A DNA stretch of 40,680 bases from Thermoproteales archaeon (GTDB lineage: Archaea > Thermoproteota > Thermoprotei > Thermofilales > B69-G16): contig JAGGZW010000079.1 in assembly GCA_021161825.1 (NCBI GenBank), positions 1 to 40,680 of the forward strand, given 5' to 3'. The position numbers and the translations under genes were made by a program. The notes beneath the pieces are model-generated. The model was not told the origin of the DNA. It did no database searches and saw only the letters and a list, made by a program, of their open reading frames with translations. Shown here piece by piece: positions 24,668-31,853 of the stretch (positions are counted from its first letter, which is position 1; each line of letters starts with the position of its first letter).

Positions 24668-24948
24668 TGAAAATAACTCCTAAAAATTTACCAAGACATG
24701 AGCTAATAGGTTTAAAAGTAAAAATAGTTAAAAGTCCTAATTCTTCAGAGCTTGGAATTGAAGGAGTTATTATCTACGAAACAATGAACACTTTGCACGT
24801 AGAGACTAAGCGAGGCAGAAAAATCATAATAAAAAAGGATAGGCTCTTTCAGATTTGGCTACCGGATGGTCTAAAAGTTACAGTGGAAGGTAACGTTATA
24901 CTGGGAAGGCCGGAAGATAGATTAAAGAAAAAGCTAAAAAGCTGGTGA
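24667..24948 (+). CDS. rnp1: ribonuclease P protein component 1 (Rpp29/Pop4)
   Basis: 93 residues. LPRHELIGLKVKIVKSPNSS followed by GIEGVIIYETMNTLHVETKRG is the Sm-like barrel of archaeal Rpp29, and the KIIIKKDRLFQIWLPDG segment is conserved. It binds RNase P RNA with Rpp21 and helps process tRNA 5' ends. The gene is in its usual place between L29 and S17. It ends about 90 bases before rps17, which has its own upstream TATA-like sequence (GATTTAAATAC, 24989-24999). Confidence 0.93.
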   Translation: MKITPKNLPRHELIGLKVKIVKSPNSSELGIEGVIIYETMNTLHVETKRGRKIIIKKDRLFQIWLPDGLKVTVEGNVILGRPEDRLKKKLKSW

Positions 24949-25039
24949 TTAAAATTAAAACAATAAGATTGTTTGTCGTAACTAGTTAAGATTTAAATAC
25001 TTCTTTGTAAAAACTGACAAAGGTAAATGGTGTGGTGAA

Positions 25040-25375
25040 ATGGCTGCGAAAACCAGGAATATAGGAATTCCATGGATAAAGCCTCCAGAGAATACCTGCG
25101 ATGATCCTAAATGTCCATGGCATGGCAGACTGCCAGTTAGGGGTATACTTATTGAGGGTAGAATTGAAAAAATCAAGATGAAAAACACGGCCGTTATCAC
25201 GAGAGATTATCTACACTTTGTTCCAAAATATAAAAGATATGAAAGACGGAGAAGTAAAATACATGCTCACTTGCCTCCATGCATCGAGGTAAAACCTGGA
25301 GACAAAGTGATCATTGGTGAGACAAGGCCTCTCGCTAAATCTGTCGCGTTCGTCGTTCTTTCTAAAGTCGAATGA
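25040..25375 (+). CDS. rps17: 30S ribosomal protein S17
   Basis: 111 residues. IGIPWIKPPENTCDDPKCPWHG is the archaeal S17 N-terminal extension, followed by an OB fold with GILIEGRIEKIKMKNTAVI and KPGDKVIIGETRPLAKSVAF. GGTGTGGTG precedes the ATG. It binds 16S rRNA at an early stage. Confidence 0.96.
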   Translation: MAAKTRNIGIPWIKPPENTCDDPKCPWHGRLPVRGILIEGRIEKIKMKNTAVITRDYLHFVPKYKRYERRRSKIHAHLPPCIEVKPGDKVIIGETRPLAKSVAFVVLSKVE

Positions 25376-25390
25376 TCGGGGTGAACTATT

Positions 25391-25816
25391 ATGGCGAAAA
25401 GAGGATTTAAGGTTGTAGGTGTTTCGTATAGGTTACACATAACTCCCGGGGTTTTCAATGAAAGCTTGGTGAAAGTAGCCGATAACTCTGGCGCTCAATT
25501 AGCGCGCGTTATAGGCGTACTACATAGAAAAACTGTTTGGAGACGCGTACCAGGGGCGGGAGTAGGAGATGTAGTAGTGGTTTCTATACGTGCAGGCAAG
25601 CCGGAATTGAGAAAGCAAGTAATGCACGCTATAGTAATTAGGCAGAGAAGACCATATAAGAGACGTGATGGTACGTGGATTTCCTTTGAAGATAATGCTG
25701 TGGTATTGATAACTCCCGAAGGCGAGCCGAAAGGAAGCGAGATTAGAGGGCCTTTGGCTAAAGAAGCGGCCGAGAGATGGCCGAAGCTTGCGGGCATGGC
25801 TTCGATAATAGTGTAG
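25391..25816 (+). CDS. rpl14: 50S ribosomal protein L14
   Basis: 141 residues. [17 protein letters not shown] and the [21 protein letters not shown] segment are the L14 signature, and the C-terminal [27 protein letters not shown] is typical. It forms an intersubunit bridge. It ends the ribosomal segment; L24, usually next, is 15 kb upstream. The T-rich CTTTTATTTAGCTT after the stop probably terminates the transcript. Confidence 0.96.
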   Translation: MAKRGFKVVGVSYRLHITPGVFNESLVKVADNSGAQLARVIGVLHRKTVWRRVPGAGVGDVVVVSIRAGKPELRKQVMHAIVIRQRRPYKRRDGTWISFEDNAVVLITPEGEPKGSEIRGPLAKEAAERWPKLAGMASIIV

Positions 25817-25935
25817 AAGCTCGCGGCTTTTATTTAGCTTAAACCTGCAATCTTAACGAATTTTTGTTCATTTTGGATAGATTATAGCTGTCTAAAATAT
25901 AATGATATCCGTGTAAGCAAGTTAGGGTATTGAGA

Positions 25936-26604
25936 ATGATGCTTGAAAACTTAGTCAGGTTGATTTTAAGAAAAGTTTCGGCTGAAAAAGAGATTTCGAT
26001 AAGAGAACTTGCAGATAGCTTGGGGATAAGCGAGGGGGAGGTAATGGAAGCAGCTATCGTTTATGGTTTTAATGTGCAAGAAAATAAGATTAAAGTATCT
26101 GATTACGAGGTTTTAATTTTCAATTTGTTAAAAAAGGGATTTAGCATAGAAGAAATCCTCTTTTATCTAGGATGGAAAGAGCTTGAAAGCATATGCGCAG
26201 CTTTACTCTCTTTAAACGGCTTCAAAATTTTAAAAAATTTAAGGTTTAAAAGCGGTGGAAGACGATATGAAATTGACGTCGTAGGGATTAAAGGAGATAA
26301 AATCTTGTTAATTGATTGCAAGAAATGGCGAAGATATCCAATATCAGGTGTTTTAAAGGCAGTTGAAAAACAGCTAGAACGAGCCATTGCATTTTCCAAA
26401 GTTTTAGAGAAGACTCAAGTAGCAAAATTTGTCAATTTTTACAATGAGGTGCTTTTGATACCGATGGTAGTTACGTTAACTGTCGATTTTAAAGGTTCTT
26501 GCCCGATAGTACCTGTTTCAATGCTAAAAGACTTTCTAGATCATTTTGAAGATTTTCTAGATAATATGGAGGTAGTAAAAGTTCGCATTTCAAAGCTAGC
26601 TTAG
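25936..26604 (+). CDS. Mrr-like PD-(D/E)xK nuclease with N-terminal helix-turn-helix
   Basis: 222 residues from ATG 25936 (TTG 25930 and ATG 25939 are alternatives). The N-terminal region carries a helix-turn-helix (ISIRELADSLGISEGEVMEAAI). From about residue 85 a restriction endonuclease-like core appears: GWKELESICAALLSLNGFKI with a Glu, then EIDVVGIKGDKILLIDCKKW, giving the D-x(n)-D-C-K form of the E-x-K catalytic motif. Such proteins cut DNA in repair or in restriction of modified DNA. A box A-like TAAAATATAATG lies at 25895-25906. The TOPRIM gene follows 12 bases later. Substrate unknown; a housekeeping repair role and a defence role are both open. Confidence 0.7.
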   Translation: MMLENLVRLILRKVSAEKEISIRELADSLGISEGEVMEAAIVYGFNVQENKIKVSDYEVLIFNLLKKGFSIEEILFYLGWKELESICAALLSLNGFKILKNLRFKSGGRRYEIDVVGIKGDKILLIDCKKWRRYPISGVLKAVEKQLERAIAFSKVLEKTQVAKFVNFYNEVLLIPMVVTLTVDFKGSCPIVPVSMLKDFLDHFEDFLDNMEVVKVRISKLA

Positions 26605-26616
26605 GGTGACGATAAA

Positions 26617-27003
26617 TTGTGGAAAACTGGTATTCACGAAAGAGATGCCCCTGAGTTATATAGGTTAATAGAAAGATTTAATGTTGAAATCGACACAATC
26701 ATAGTCGAGGGAATTCGAGACGAAGACGCTTTAAGAAGAATAGGCTACGAAGGATGTATTCTCCGTCTCTCTAGAACGCGTGGTGTTCTAGGTCTTTCTC
26801 TGGTAATTCGAAAAGAACATCAGCATGAGAAAATACTTATTCTAACAGATTTTGACAGAAGAGGTGAGGAGCTGTACAGGAAGATTAAAAGTGAGCTAGA
26901 ATCAGTGAACGTTAAAATAGATGAAAAATTAAGAATAGAATTAAAGAAAATACTTGAAAAATATTCGCTTAAAACTATAGAATCTATTAAAAGTCTGCTT
27001 TAA
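26617..27003 (+). CDS. small TOPRIM-domain protein
   Basis: 128 residues from a TTG, with GGGTGA at 26604-26609. The TOPRIM core is clear: TIIVEGIRDEDALRRIGYEG (with the catalytic Glu in VEG), then LILTDFDRRGEEL, the DxD motif. No other domain is present. Similar small archaeal proteins resemble the catalytic part of RNase M5 or of primases. The close operon with the Mrr-like nuclease suggests a shared nucleic-acid role. The 3' end overlaps the convergent thioredoxin-fold gene by 4 bases. Confidence 0.75.
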   Translation: MWKTGIHERDAPELYRLIERFNVEIDTIIVEGIRDEDALRRIGYEGCILRLSRTRGVLGLSLVIRKEHQHEKILILTDFDRRGEELYRKIKSELESVNVKIDEKLRIELKKILEKYSLKTIESIKSLL

Positions 27004-27242
27004 ACAATCTTTAATGATGACTTAAAATATTTTTCTATATTCTTAATTCCAACAATGACAGCGTTTGGTGTGGTTATCATAGGAGTTTGCATAGTTCCAA
27101 ACTCGACTAGCATCCAGCCTCTTATACCGTTTCTAGTGACATCGATCTTCTTATATGGAATCCCGGTTTTATGAAGCAGTTTTTCAGCTTTTATACATTC
27201 TTCGTTGTTGTCGGTAAATAAGTAAATTTTTGGCGCGGCCAT
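27000..27242 (-). CDS. glutaredoxin-like thioredoxin-fold protein with one active-site Cys
   Basis: 80 residues from ATG 27242 (GGTGATG lies right upstream, so the longer ATG at 27254 is less likely). The start APKIYLFTDNNEECIKAEKLL aligns with glutaredoxins where CxxC would be, but reads NNEEC, keeping only the second-position Cys. The rest (GIPYKKIDVTRNGIRGWMLV, then QTPMITTPNAVIVG) fits the fold, including the cis-Pro in QTPMI. Could act in disulfide or persulfide chemistry or be a binding protein. Convergent with the TOPRIM gene. Confidence 0.7.
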   Translation of the reverse strand: MAAPKIYLFTDNNEECIKAEKLLHKTGIPYKKIDVTRNGIRGWMLVEFGTMQTPMITTPNAVIVGIKNIEKYFKSSLKIV

Positions 27243-27254
27243 ATCATCACCCAT

Positions 27255-27448
27255 ATCAATTTCCGCTACAACAGATTATTGGTTATGTTTCAGTCTAAGT
27301 ATGTAATATGCATGTCAATACTTTAATATGGCACGTAAAGAGATGGTTGAAACTAAATTCACGGCTAAAAATACTATGGGATGACGCTGTTATAACGAAA
27401 AAGCAAAATAACTAAGTATTGGAGATCATTAATAACTGGTGTGGTGTT
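27255..27448. other. intergenic region, no gene seen
   Basis: An AT-rich 190-base gap between divergent genes. ACTTTAATATGG at about 27321-27332 is the best box A candidate but lies too far upstream for a leaderless start. I see no RNA gene or strong repeat. Confidence 0.3.
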
Positions 27449-28540
27449 ATGATAATCTTCGCGACAGGAATAAGCGGCAGCCGACGCCTGGACTATCTAA
27501 AAGGAGTTGAAAGACTATCCGAAAACATGGTAGTTAAAGATATTGGCATGCTCATGTTCGAGAAGTCTAAACAACTAGGCATTAACATACCCGAAGGTAA
27601 GATACTAGACTTAGATCCTTTCGCTTTGAACTATCTTAGAGCTGCTATTTTCGAGGAATTGCTGAAAGAGAGGAATATTTATACTGGCGACAACCTTGAT
27701 TTAACGCTCAGCACGCATACCTGTTTTAGATGGAAAAAGCATCTGATACCGGGTTTCAACTTCTATTATCTGAACGAGCTGAATCCGGATTTGTACGTTA
27801 CGATTATAGACAATGTTCACAAGGTGAAGGGGAGGCTTGAGCAAGTTCAGCACTGGAAAGGTAGGCTTAGCATAAAAGACATACTCATATGGCGTGATGA
27901 GGAAATTTTCGTAACTGAAATGCTCGCCCAGTATCAGAACAAGCCATACTATATTATAGCCAGAGACGAGGGACCGGAACTATTGTACAATCTCATTTAT
28001 AGAGTTGAAAAAAGGAAAATGAGAAACGAGAAACCGGCACTTAAAGTTTATCTAAGCTATCCCATAACGCATGTCCAAGAAGAGTTTCTTAAGGAAAAAG
28101 ATGAAATAAAACAACGCTTGAAAAAGGCTGGAATAATAGTGTTCGATCCCATAAGCATAAAAGAGGTTGAACTTCTAGGCTTCGCAGAAGAGGCGAAAAT
28201 GGAGGGAAAAGAAACAATTATAGTAACCGTAGACGATTTCGAGTTCGAGATATCTGTCAAGGAATTGGAAGAAGCTAGAGAGGATATAGTAAACCAAGTT
28301 GTTGCGAGAGATTATAAGTTAATAGAGCAATCCGATGCGATAGTAGTTTATTATCCCGTTACCACGTTATCGCCCGGCGTGCTCAGCGAAATAAACTACG
28401 GCTTTACTCACAACAAGGATGTTTACACGATCTTCCCGCACGAGAGCATAAGCCCGTTCTTCCAATACTATACAACGGACATCTTCAAAGACGTGGATCA
28501 GCTGATAGAGTATCTCGTTGCTCAGGACTATGGAGTTTAA
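27449..28540 (+). CDS. two-domain protein: adenylate-kinase-like NTPase plus nucleoside 2-deoxyribosyltransferase-like domain
   Basis: 363 residues from ATG 27449, preceded by GGTGTGGTG. The N-terminal half starts IIFATGISGSRRLDYLKGVE, a P-loop-like start where the usual Lys is replaced by Arg (GISGSRR), and has STHTCFRWKKHLIPGFNF and LNPDLYVTIIDN in the places of the adenylate kinase nucleoside and lid segments. The C-terminal half from about residue 207 (LKVYLSYPITHVQEEFLKEK) resembles nucleoside 2-deoxyribosyltransferase-like Rossmann domains, ending with LIEQSDAIVVYYP and LSPGVLSEINYGF. Likely acts on nucleotides; pathway unknown. Convergent with the Cys-rich gene, overlapping by 4 bases. 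Confidence 0.6.
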   Translation: MIIFATGISGSRRLDYLKGVERLSENMVVKDIGMLMFEKSKQLGINIPEGKILDLDPFALNYLRAAIFEELLKERNIYTGDNLDLTLSTHTCFRWKKHLIPGFNFYYLNELNPDLYVTIIDNVHKVKGRLEQVQHWKGRLSIKDILIWRDEEIFVTEMLAQYQNKPYYIIARDEGPELLYNLIYRVEKRKMRNEKPALKVYLSYPITHVQEEFLKEKDEIKQRLKKAGIIVFDPISIKEVELLGFAEEAKMEGKETIIVTVDDFEFEISVKELEEAREDIVNQVVARDYKLIEQSDAIVVYYPVTTLSPGVLSEINYGFTHNKDVYTIFPHESISPFFQYYTTDIFKDVDQLIEYLVAQDYGV

Positions 28541-28899
28541 AAGAATGGAATTCTAGCGATTAGCCTAATCTTGTCTTCTGGAGTTTCGAATGGACCTCTT
28601 AAGAGGCAGTAAACTACCGGATTGTTGTCGTGAAAACCATAGAATCCTCTGTGAAGCGGGCATTTCAGGCAAGTCTTGAAATCTATTGTTTTACCCTTTA
28701 GCGAGCAAGGCACGAGCAAGCTTACTTTTAATTTTCTAGAATTTCCCCAAAATCCGCATTTTACTTTGACTTCGGGCCATAAGCCTTCTATACCCTGGAA
28801 AAACGGGCATCTGCTACACTCTTTAAAGCTTGCCACGCCCTTTTTAGGGCATGAATCTACTATCGTGTTTATCGATATTCTCATAACTTTTTCTTTCAT
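28537..28899 (-). CDS. Cys-rich protein with two internal repeats, probable metal binding
   Basis: 120 residues containing two copies of one unit: C-P-K-K-G-x5-F-K-E-C-x-x-C-P-F-F-x-G then V-K-C-G (about 17-49), and C-S-L-K-G-x4-F-K-T-C-x-x-C-P-L-H-x-G then V-Y-C-L (about 65-99). Each has four Cys placed as for a zinc or iron-sulfur site. I do not recognise the family. A minus-strand box A (GCTTAAAGTC, 28929-28938) predicts a leaderless start at 28899. The gene diverges from the helix-turn-helix regulator across a region with TGTCA repeats, so the two may be co-regulated. Confidence 0.6.
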   Translation of the reverse strand: MKEKVMRISINTIVDSCPKKGVASFKECSRCPFFQGIEGLWPEVKVKCGFWGNSRKLKVSLLVPCSLKGKTIDFKTCLKCPLHRGFYGFHDNNPVVYCLLRGPFETPEDKIRLIARIPFF

Positions 28900-28920
28900 G
28901 GTTTCAGCTTCGTGTTAACA

Positions 28921-28969
28921 TGTCAGCTGACTTTAAGCTCTTTGTCAGTAAGATGACAGTTTTAAATAG
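28921..28969. promoter_or_regulatory. TGTCA/TGACA operator-like repeats and divergent promoters
   Basis: TGTCAGCTGAC (28921-28931) contains the perfect palindrome GTCAGCTGAC, and TGTCA-GTAAGA-TGACA (28943-28958) is a second inverted repeat with the same half-site. The box A TTTTAAATAG (28960-28969) for the regulator at 28992 starts immediately after, giving a leaderless mRNA. The first palindrome touches the minus-strand box A of the Cys-rich gene. This is a typical layout for an autoregulated divergent pair. Confidence 0.6.
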
Positions 28970-28991
28970 CGACAGCGTGTATAATTAAGGC

Positions 28992-29891
28992 ATGAGCGGT
29001 GGATTCGAGAACAAGGAGGAATTGCTGCGTAGAATATTCAGATCCGAAGGTAGGAGAAACCTGCTAAGAACAATAGCTCGAGAAAAAATAATCACGACCA
29101 GCGAGCTAGTTAGAAGAACCGGTTTAAAACGTCAAACTGTAGTAGATTATCTTAAAGAATTTGAGGATTTAAAAATTGTAAGAATAAGGAAAAACCAGAA
29201 GCCATGGATAGTTATTGCCAGCAAAGAACTACGTCTTCTTCCATTTGAGGCGAAGCCCGAGGAGAAAGTAATTAAATACAAGTTTTCATGGAAAGATTTT
29301 CCTAATCTCCTTTTTAGAGAGAAAAAGCTTGAACTTGTTTTTGTATGGGGTTCCGGTAGGATAGAGAAAGCCGAGGCTTACGATGCGATAGGTATTCCAG
29401 AAGTCGTTGCAAAGATACTGTCCAAAGCTTTCTCCAAGGGCGTGCCGAGGCAAAACGTCAAGATAATATCAAATACCGACGTTGAAGTAGCCACAAACAA
29501 GAAGCTACTCGGCTCAAACCTGTTCGTTATAGGATCGGGAATAGTGAACTTGCTAACTGCGAAAATAATGGAGGAAATACGTCCACCTATACGATTCGAG
29601 CCTCCGATGGGACGCGAAATCTACTCGGCGATAACAGAAAAATTCTACTCAGCTGGTGAAGATCCCGACAAGTATGCCGGAATACTAGCTCTACTACCTA
29701 ACCCATGGAATTTAAGCAACGTGATAATACTTGCCGGGGGAATATTCAGGCAGGGGACGATGGCCGCGCTAAAAGCCCTAATGAGACACTTGGATGAACC
29801 TGTCTTCCTCCAGCCTCATCCTATCGCGGGAATACCAATAAGAATTGTGAGAGCTGACGAAGATGGAAATTTCACGGGTTTCTTCGAATAA
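28992..29891 (+). CDS. helix-turn-helix regulator with C-terminal domain of unknown function
   Basis: 299 residues. The N-terminal winged helix spans about residues 8-75 (LLRTIAREKIITTSELVRRT, then GLKRQTVVDYLKEFEDLKIV). The C-terminal part contains NLFVIGSGIVNLLTAKIMEE and LPNPWNLSNVIILAGGIFRQ, glycine-rich Rossmann-like strands that could bind a small ligand. I cannot name the family. Leaderless, with box A and TGTCA repeats directly upstream, so likely an autoregulator sensing a ligand. It overlaps the next gene (tatD-like) by 29 bases. Confidence 0.6.
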   Translation: MSGGFENKEELLRRIFRSEGRRNLLRTIAREKIITTSELVRRTGLKRQTVVDYLKEFEDLKIVRIRKNQKPWIVIASKELRLLPFEAKPEEKVIKYKFSWKDFPNLLFREKKLELVFVWGSGRIEKAEAYDAIGIPEVVAKILSKAFSKGVPRQNVKIISNTDVEVATNKKLLGSNLFVIGSGIVNLLTAKIMEEIRPPIRFEPPMGREIYSAITEKFYSAGEDPDKYAGILALLPNPWNLSNVIILAGGIFRQGTMAALKALMRHLDEPVFLQPHPIAGIPIRIVRADEDGNFTGFFE

Positions 29892-30606
29892 TAAAGAATT
29901 TTTTGTAGATGCTCACTGTCATCTTTATGAATTTTCAACGGTGGAAATTGAAAAATTTGGCGAATTTAAAATTTTAGCAGTGTCCGATGATTTAAGCTCG
30001 TCAATTAAAACGATAAACCTCTCGCGTATATATTTGAATGTAATTCCATGTATAGGAATACATCCTTGGGAAATAAACGAGGAAAGCGTTAAGCAGTTAG
30101 AGCGTCTTAAGCAGTTCCTTCCAAAGATAAAATGTCTAGGAGAAATAGGATTAGACAAACGGTTCGTTCCCAAAACGTACAAGCTTCAACTAAAAATCTT
30201 CCAAGAATTCCTAGAAAATGCTAGAAACTACAACTTGATAGTGAATCTTCATGCTGCTGGAGCGTGGAGAGAAGTCTATAACCTCGTCAAGAAATATGAC
30301 GTTAGCAGAGCTATCTTTCACTGGTACAGCGGTCCATTAGACCTACTGAGGGAAATCGTGGACAGCGGCTACTGCATAACGATAAACCCTACGGTGGTCA
30401 TAAACAAAAAGCATATGCAAGCTCTAAAACAAGCAAGTATAGAAAACATACTAACTGAGAGCGATGGACCATATAAATATCGGGGATTCGATCTGAGACC
30501 GGAGCTTATTAAAAACACGATAAAAGTGATAGCTCAGGTGAAAAATATCAACGTAGAACAAGTTAAAAAACAAATATTATACAACTTTAATAAACTGTTC
30601 AAATAG
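29863..30606 (+). CDS. tatD: TatD-family metal-dependent hydrolase
   Basis: 247 residues. The metal-binding motifs of TatD deoxyribonucleases appear in order: DAHCHL near the start, GIHPWEI, GEIGLD, NLHAAG, FHWYSG and ESDGPY. The family acts as 3'-5' exonuclease or related phosphoesterase on nucleic acids. The first ATG (29863) lies inside the regulator gene; the residues before FFVDAHCHL are not conserved, so a later start cannot be excluded, although no later ATG precedes the motif. Confidence 0.88.
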   Translation: MEISRVSSNNKEFFVDAHCHLYEFSTVEIEKFGEFKILAVSDDLSSSIKTINLSRIYLNVIPCIGIHPWEINEESVKQLERLKQFLPKIKCLGEIGLDKRFVPKTYKLQLKIFQEFLENARNYNLIVNLHAAGAWREVYNLVKKYDVSRAIFHWYSGPLDLLREIVDSGYCITINPTVVINKKHMQALKQASIENILTESDGPYKYRGFDLRPELIKNTIKVIAQVKNINVEQVKKQILYNFNKLFK

Positions 30607-30771
30607 CGACCATATTAAACCGTGAAGACCCAAAAACTCAAACAGTCGAATGAATTAGTAAGATCGCTTATAGAATTCGAGCAAAATCTCATGATATAAG
30701 GAAATAAAAGTTGTAAATTCGCCATCAAGCATAGTGTCTATTATCTAATGCTAACAGTTTTTATAGACTGA
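30607..30771. other. gap between convergent genes, no gene seen
   Basis: 165 bases between the ends of tatD and surE. AT-rich, with CAGTTTTTATAG (30749-30760) a possible terminator for one side. No RNA gene or repeat is visible. Confidence 0.3.
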
Positions 30772-31554
30772 CTAGCGTAAACGTTCATTAACTCTGTTTA
30801 CGAAACTTATAACGTTCCGGTGGTCAATAATGTAGAAATTAAGCGATATCGGCGTTAGAGCGACTTTTTTCTCGACAAGAACCACGTAAACGTCTGTGCC
30901 TTTCTCCGGCTTTACGGGCTCGCCGTATAGCCAATAGTACACGCCTCCCCTAGGGTCAATTCTCTTCTCTACAATGTTAACAAATCTTACTCTAGCAGGC
31001 CGCGCAACTTTAACCTCGTAAGACGGGGAGTCGGGAAAATTAACGTTTAAAATATCGATGCCCGAGGGGAAACCGTTTTCAAGAATCTCGTATACGATTT
31101 CCTTTATGCATTTCTTGATGGATTCATAGAACTTCCTATCTGAAAATAGAGCTTCGCCCTTAACAACTGCGACTGAGAAGGCTACGGCGGGGATGCCTTC
31201 TAAAGCAGCTTGAGCAGCAGCGCCGACAGTGCCAGATGACAATATCACTTGGATACTAGTGTTATCGCCTATGTTCACGCCGGAAACTACCAGGTCCACG
31301 GGGCCGGTTATAGTTTTCAAAGCCATGTAGATTATATCGCTCGGCGTGCCGTTGATTAGGAAGGCGCGGGTATCCTCGAATTTCACTTCGTTAATCCTAA
31401 GAGGCTTATGTAGAGTAATGCCTAGCCCGCTAGCAGATTTAGGCGTTTCGGGCACGATAACGTAGGCCTCGCCCAGATCTCTAACCGCGTTATAAAGCAG
31501 TTCGAGACCGGGGCTGTATAGCCCGTCGTCGTTCGTAATTAAAATACGCTTCAC
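30772..31554 (-). CDS. surE: 5'/3'-nucleotidase SurE
   Basis: 260 residues from a GTG at 31554, with GAGGTGATG just upstream. ILITNDDGLYSPGLELL holds the Asp9-Asp10 metal ligands, PETPKSASGLGITLHKPL the conserved Ser, and DLVVSGVNIGDNTS the Asn site. SurE removes phosphate from nucleoside monophosphates and short polyphosphates in the cytoplasm. AAATATTTAAATG at 31592-31604 (minus strand CATTTAAATATTT) is a good box A. Confidence 0.93.
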   Translation of the reverse strand: MKRILITNDDGLYSPGLELLYNAVRDLGEAYVIVPETPKSASGLGITLHKPLRINEVKFEDTRAFLINGTPSDIIYMALKTITGPVDLVVSGVNIGDNTSIQVILSSGTVGAAAQAALEGIPAVAFSVAVVKGEALFSDRKFYESIKKCIKEIVYEILENGFPSGIDILNVNFPDSPSYEVKVARPARVRFVNIVEKRIDPRGGVYYWLYGEPVKPEKGTDVYVVLVEKKVALTPISLNFYIIDHRNVISFVNRVNERLR

Positions 31555-31853
31555 GTCATCACCTCAACAAGTTAAACGTCTACGCATTTACAAATATTTA
31601 AATGCTATGTAAGCTAAAGATTTAAACTCGCGCCTTAATACAGCTATGTCTAAAAATACCATGTTTAATTAAACTTGAGAGATAACTGATGGATACATGT
31701 TAAGCGGGGCTTCGGTTAAGGATCCATAAATTAGCTATAAACTGAGCAAGGAATGTTTGCCGTTGGAATAAATGTTTAAGGTTTACAAAACAGATATTAA
31801 AATCGAAAAATCTAGCATAGTTATATATACGGGGTGTCCCACTATTTTCTTGA
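31555..31853. promoter_or_regulatory. divergent promoter region of surE and the V4R gene
   Basis: The left part carries the surE box A (31592-31604, minus strand). The right part carries TTATATATA at 31821-31829, centred about 28 bases before the V4R ATG at 31854, so that mRNA is leaderless. The middle (about 31620-31810) holds no gene I can support. Confidence 0.5.

Noticed and set aside
31690-31742. Possible C/D box guide RNA (CTGATGG ... CTGA)
   Set aside because: The C box deviates from RTGATGA and no internal D'/C' boxes are convincing.
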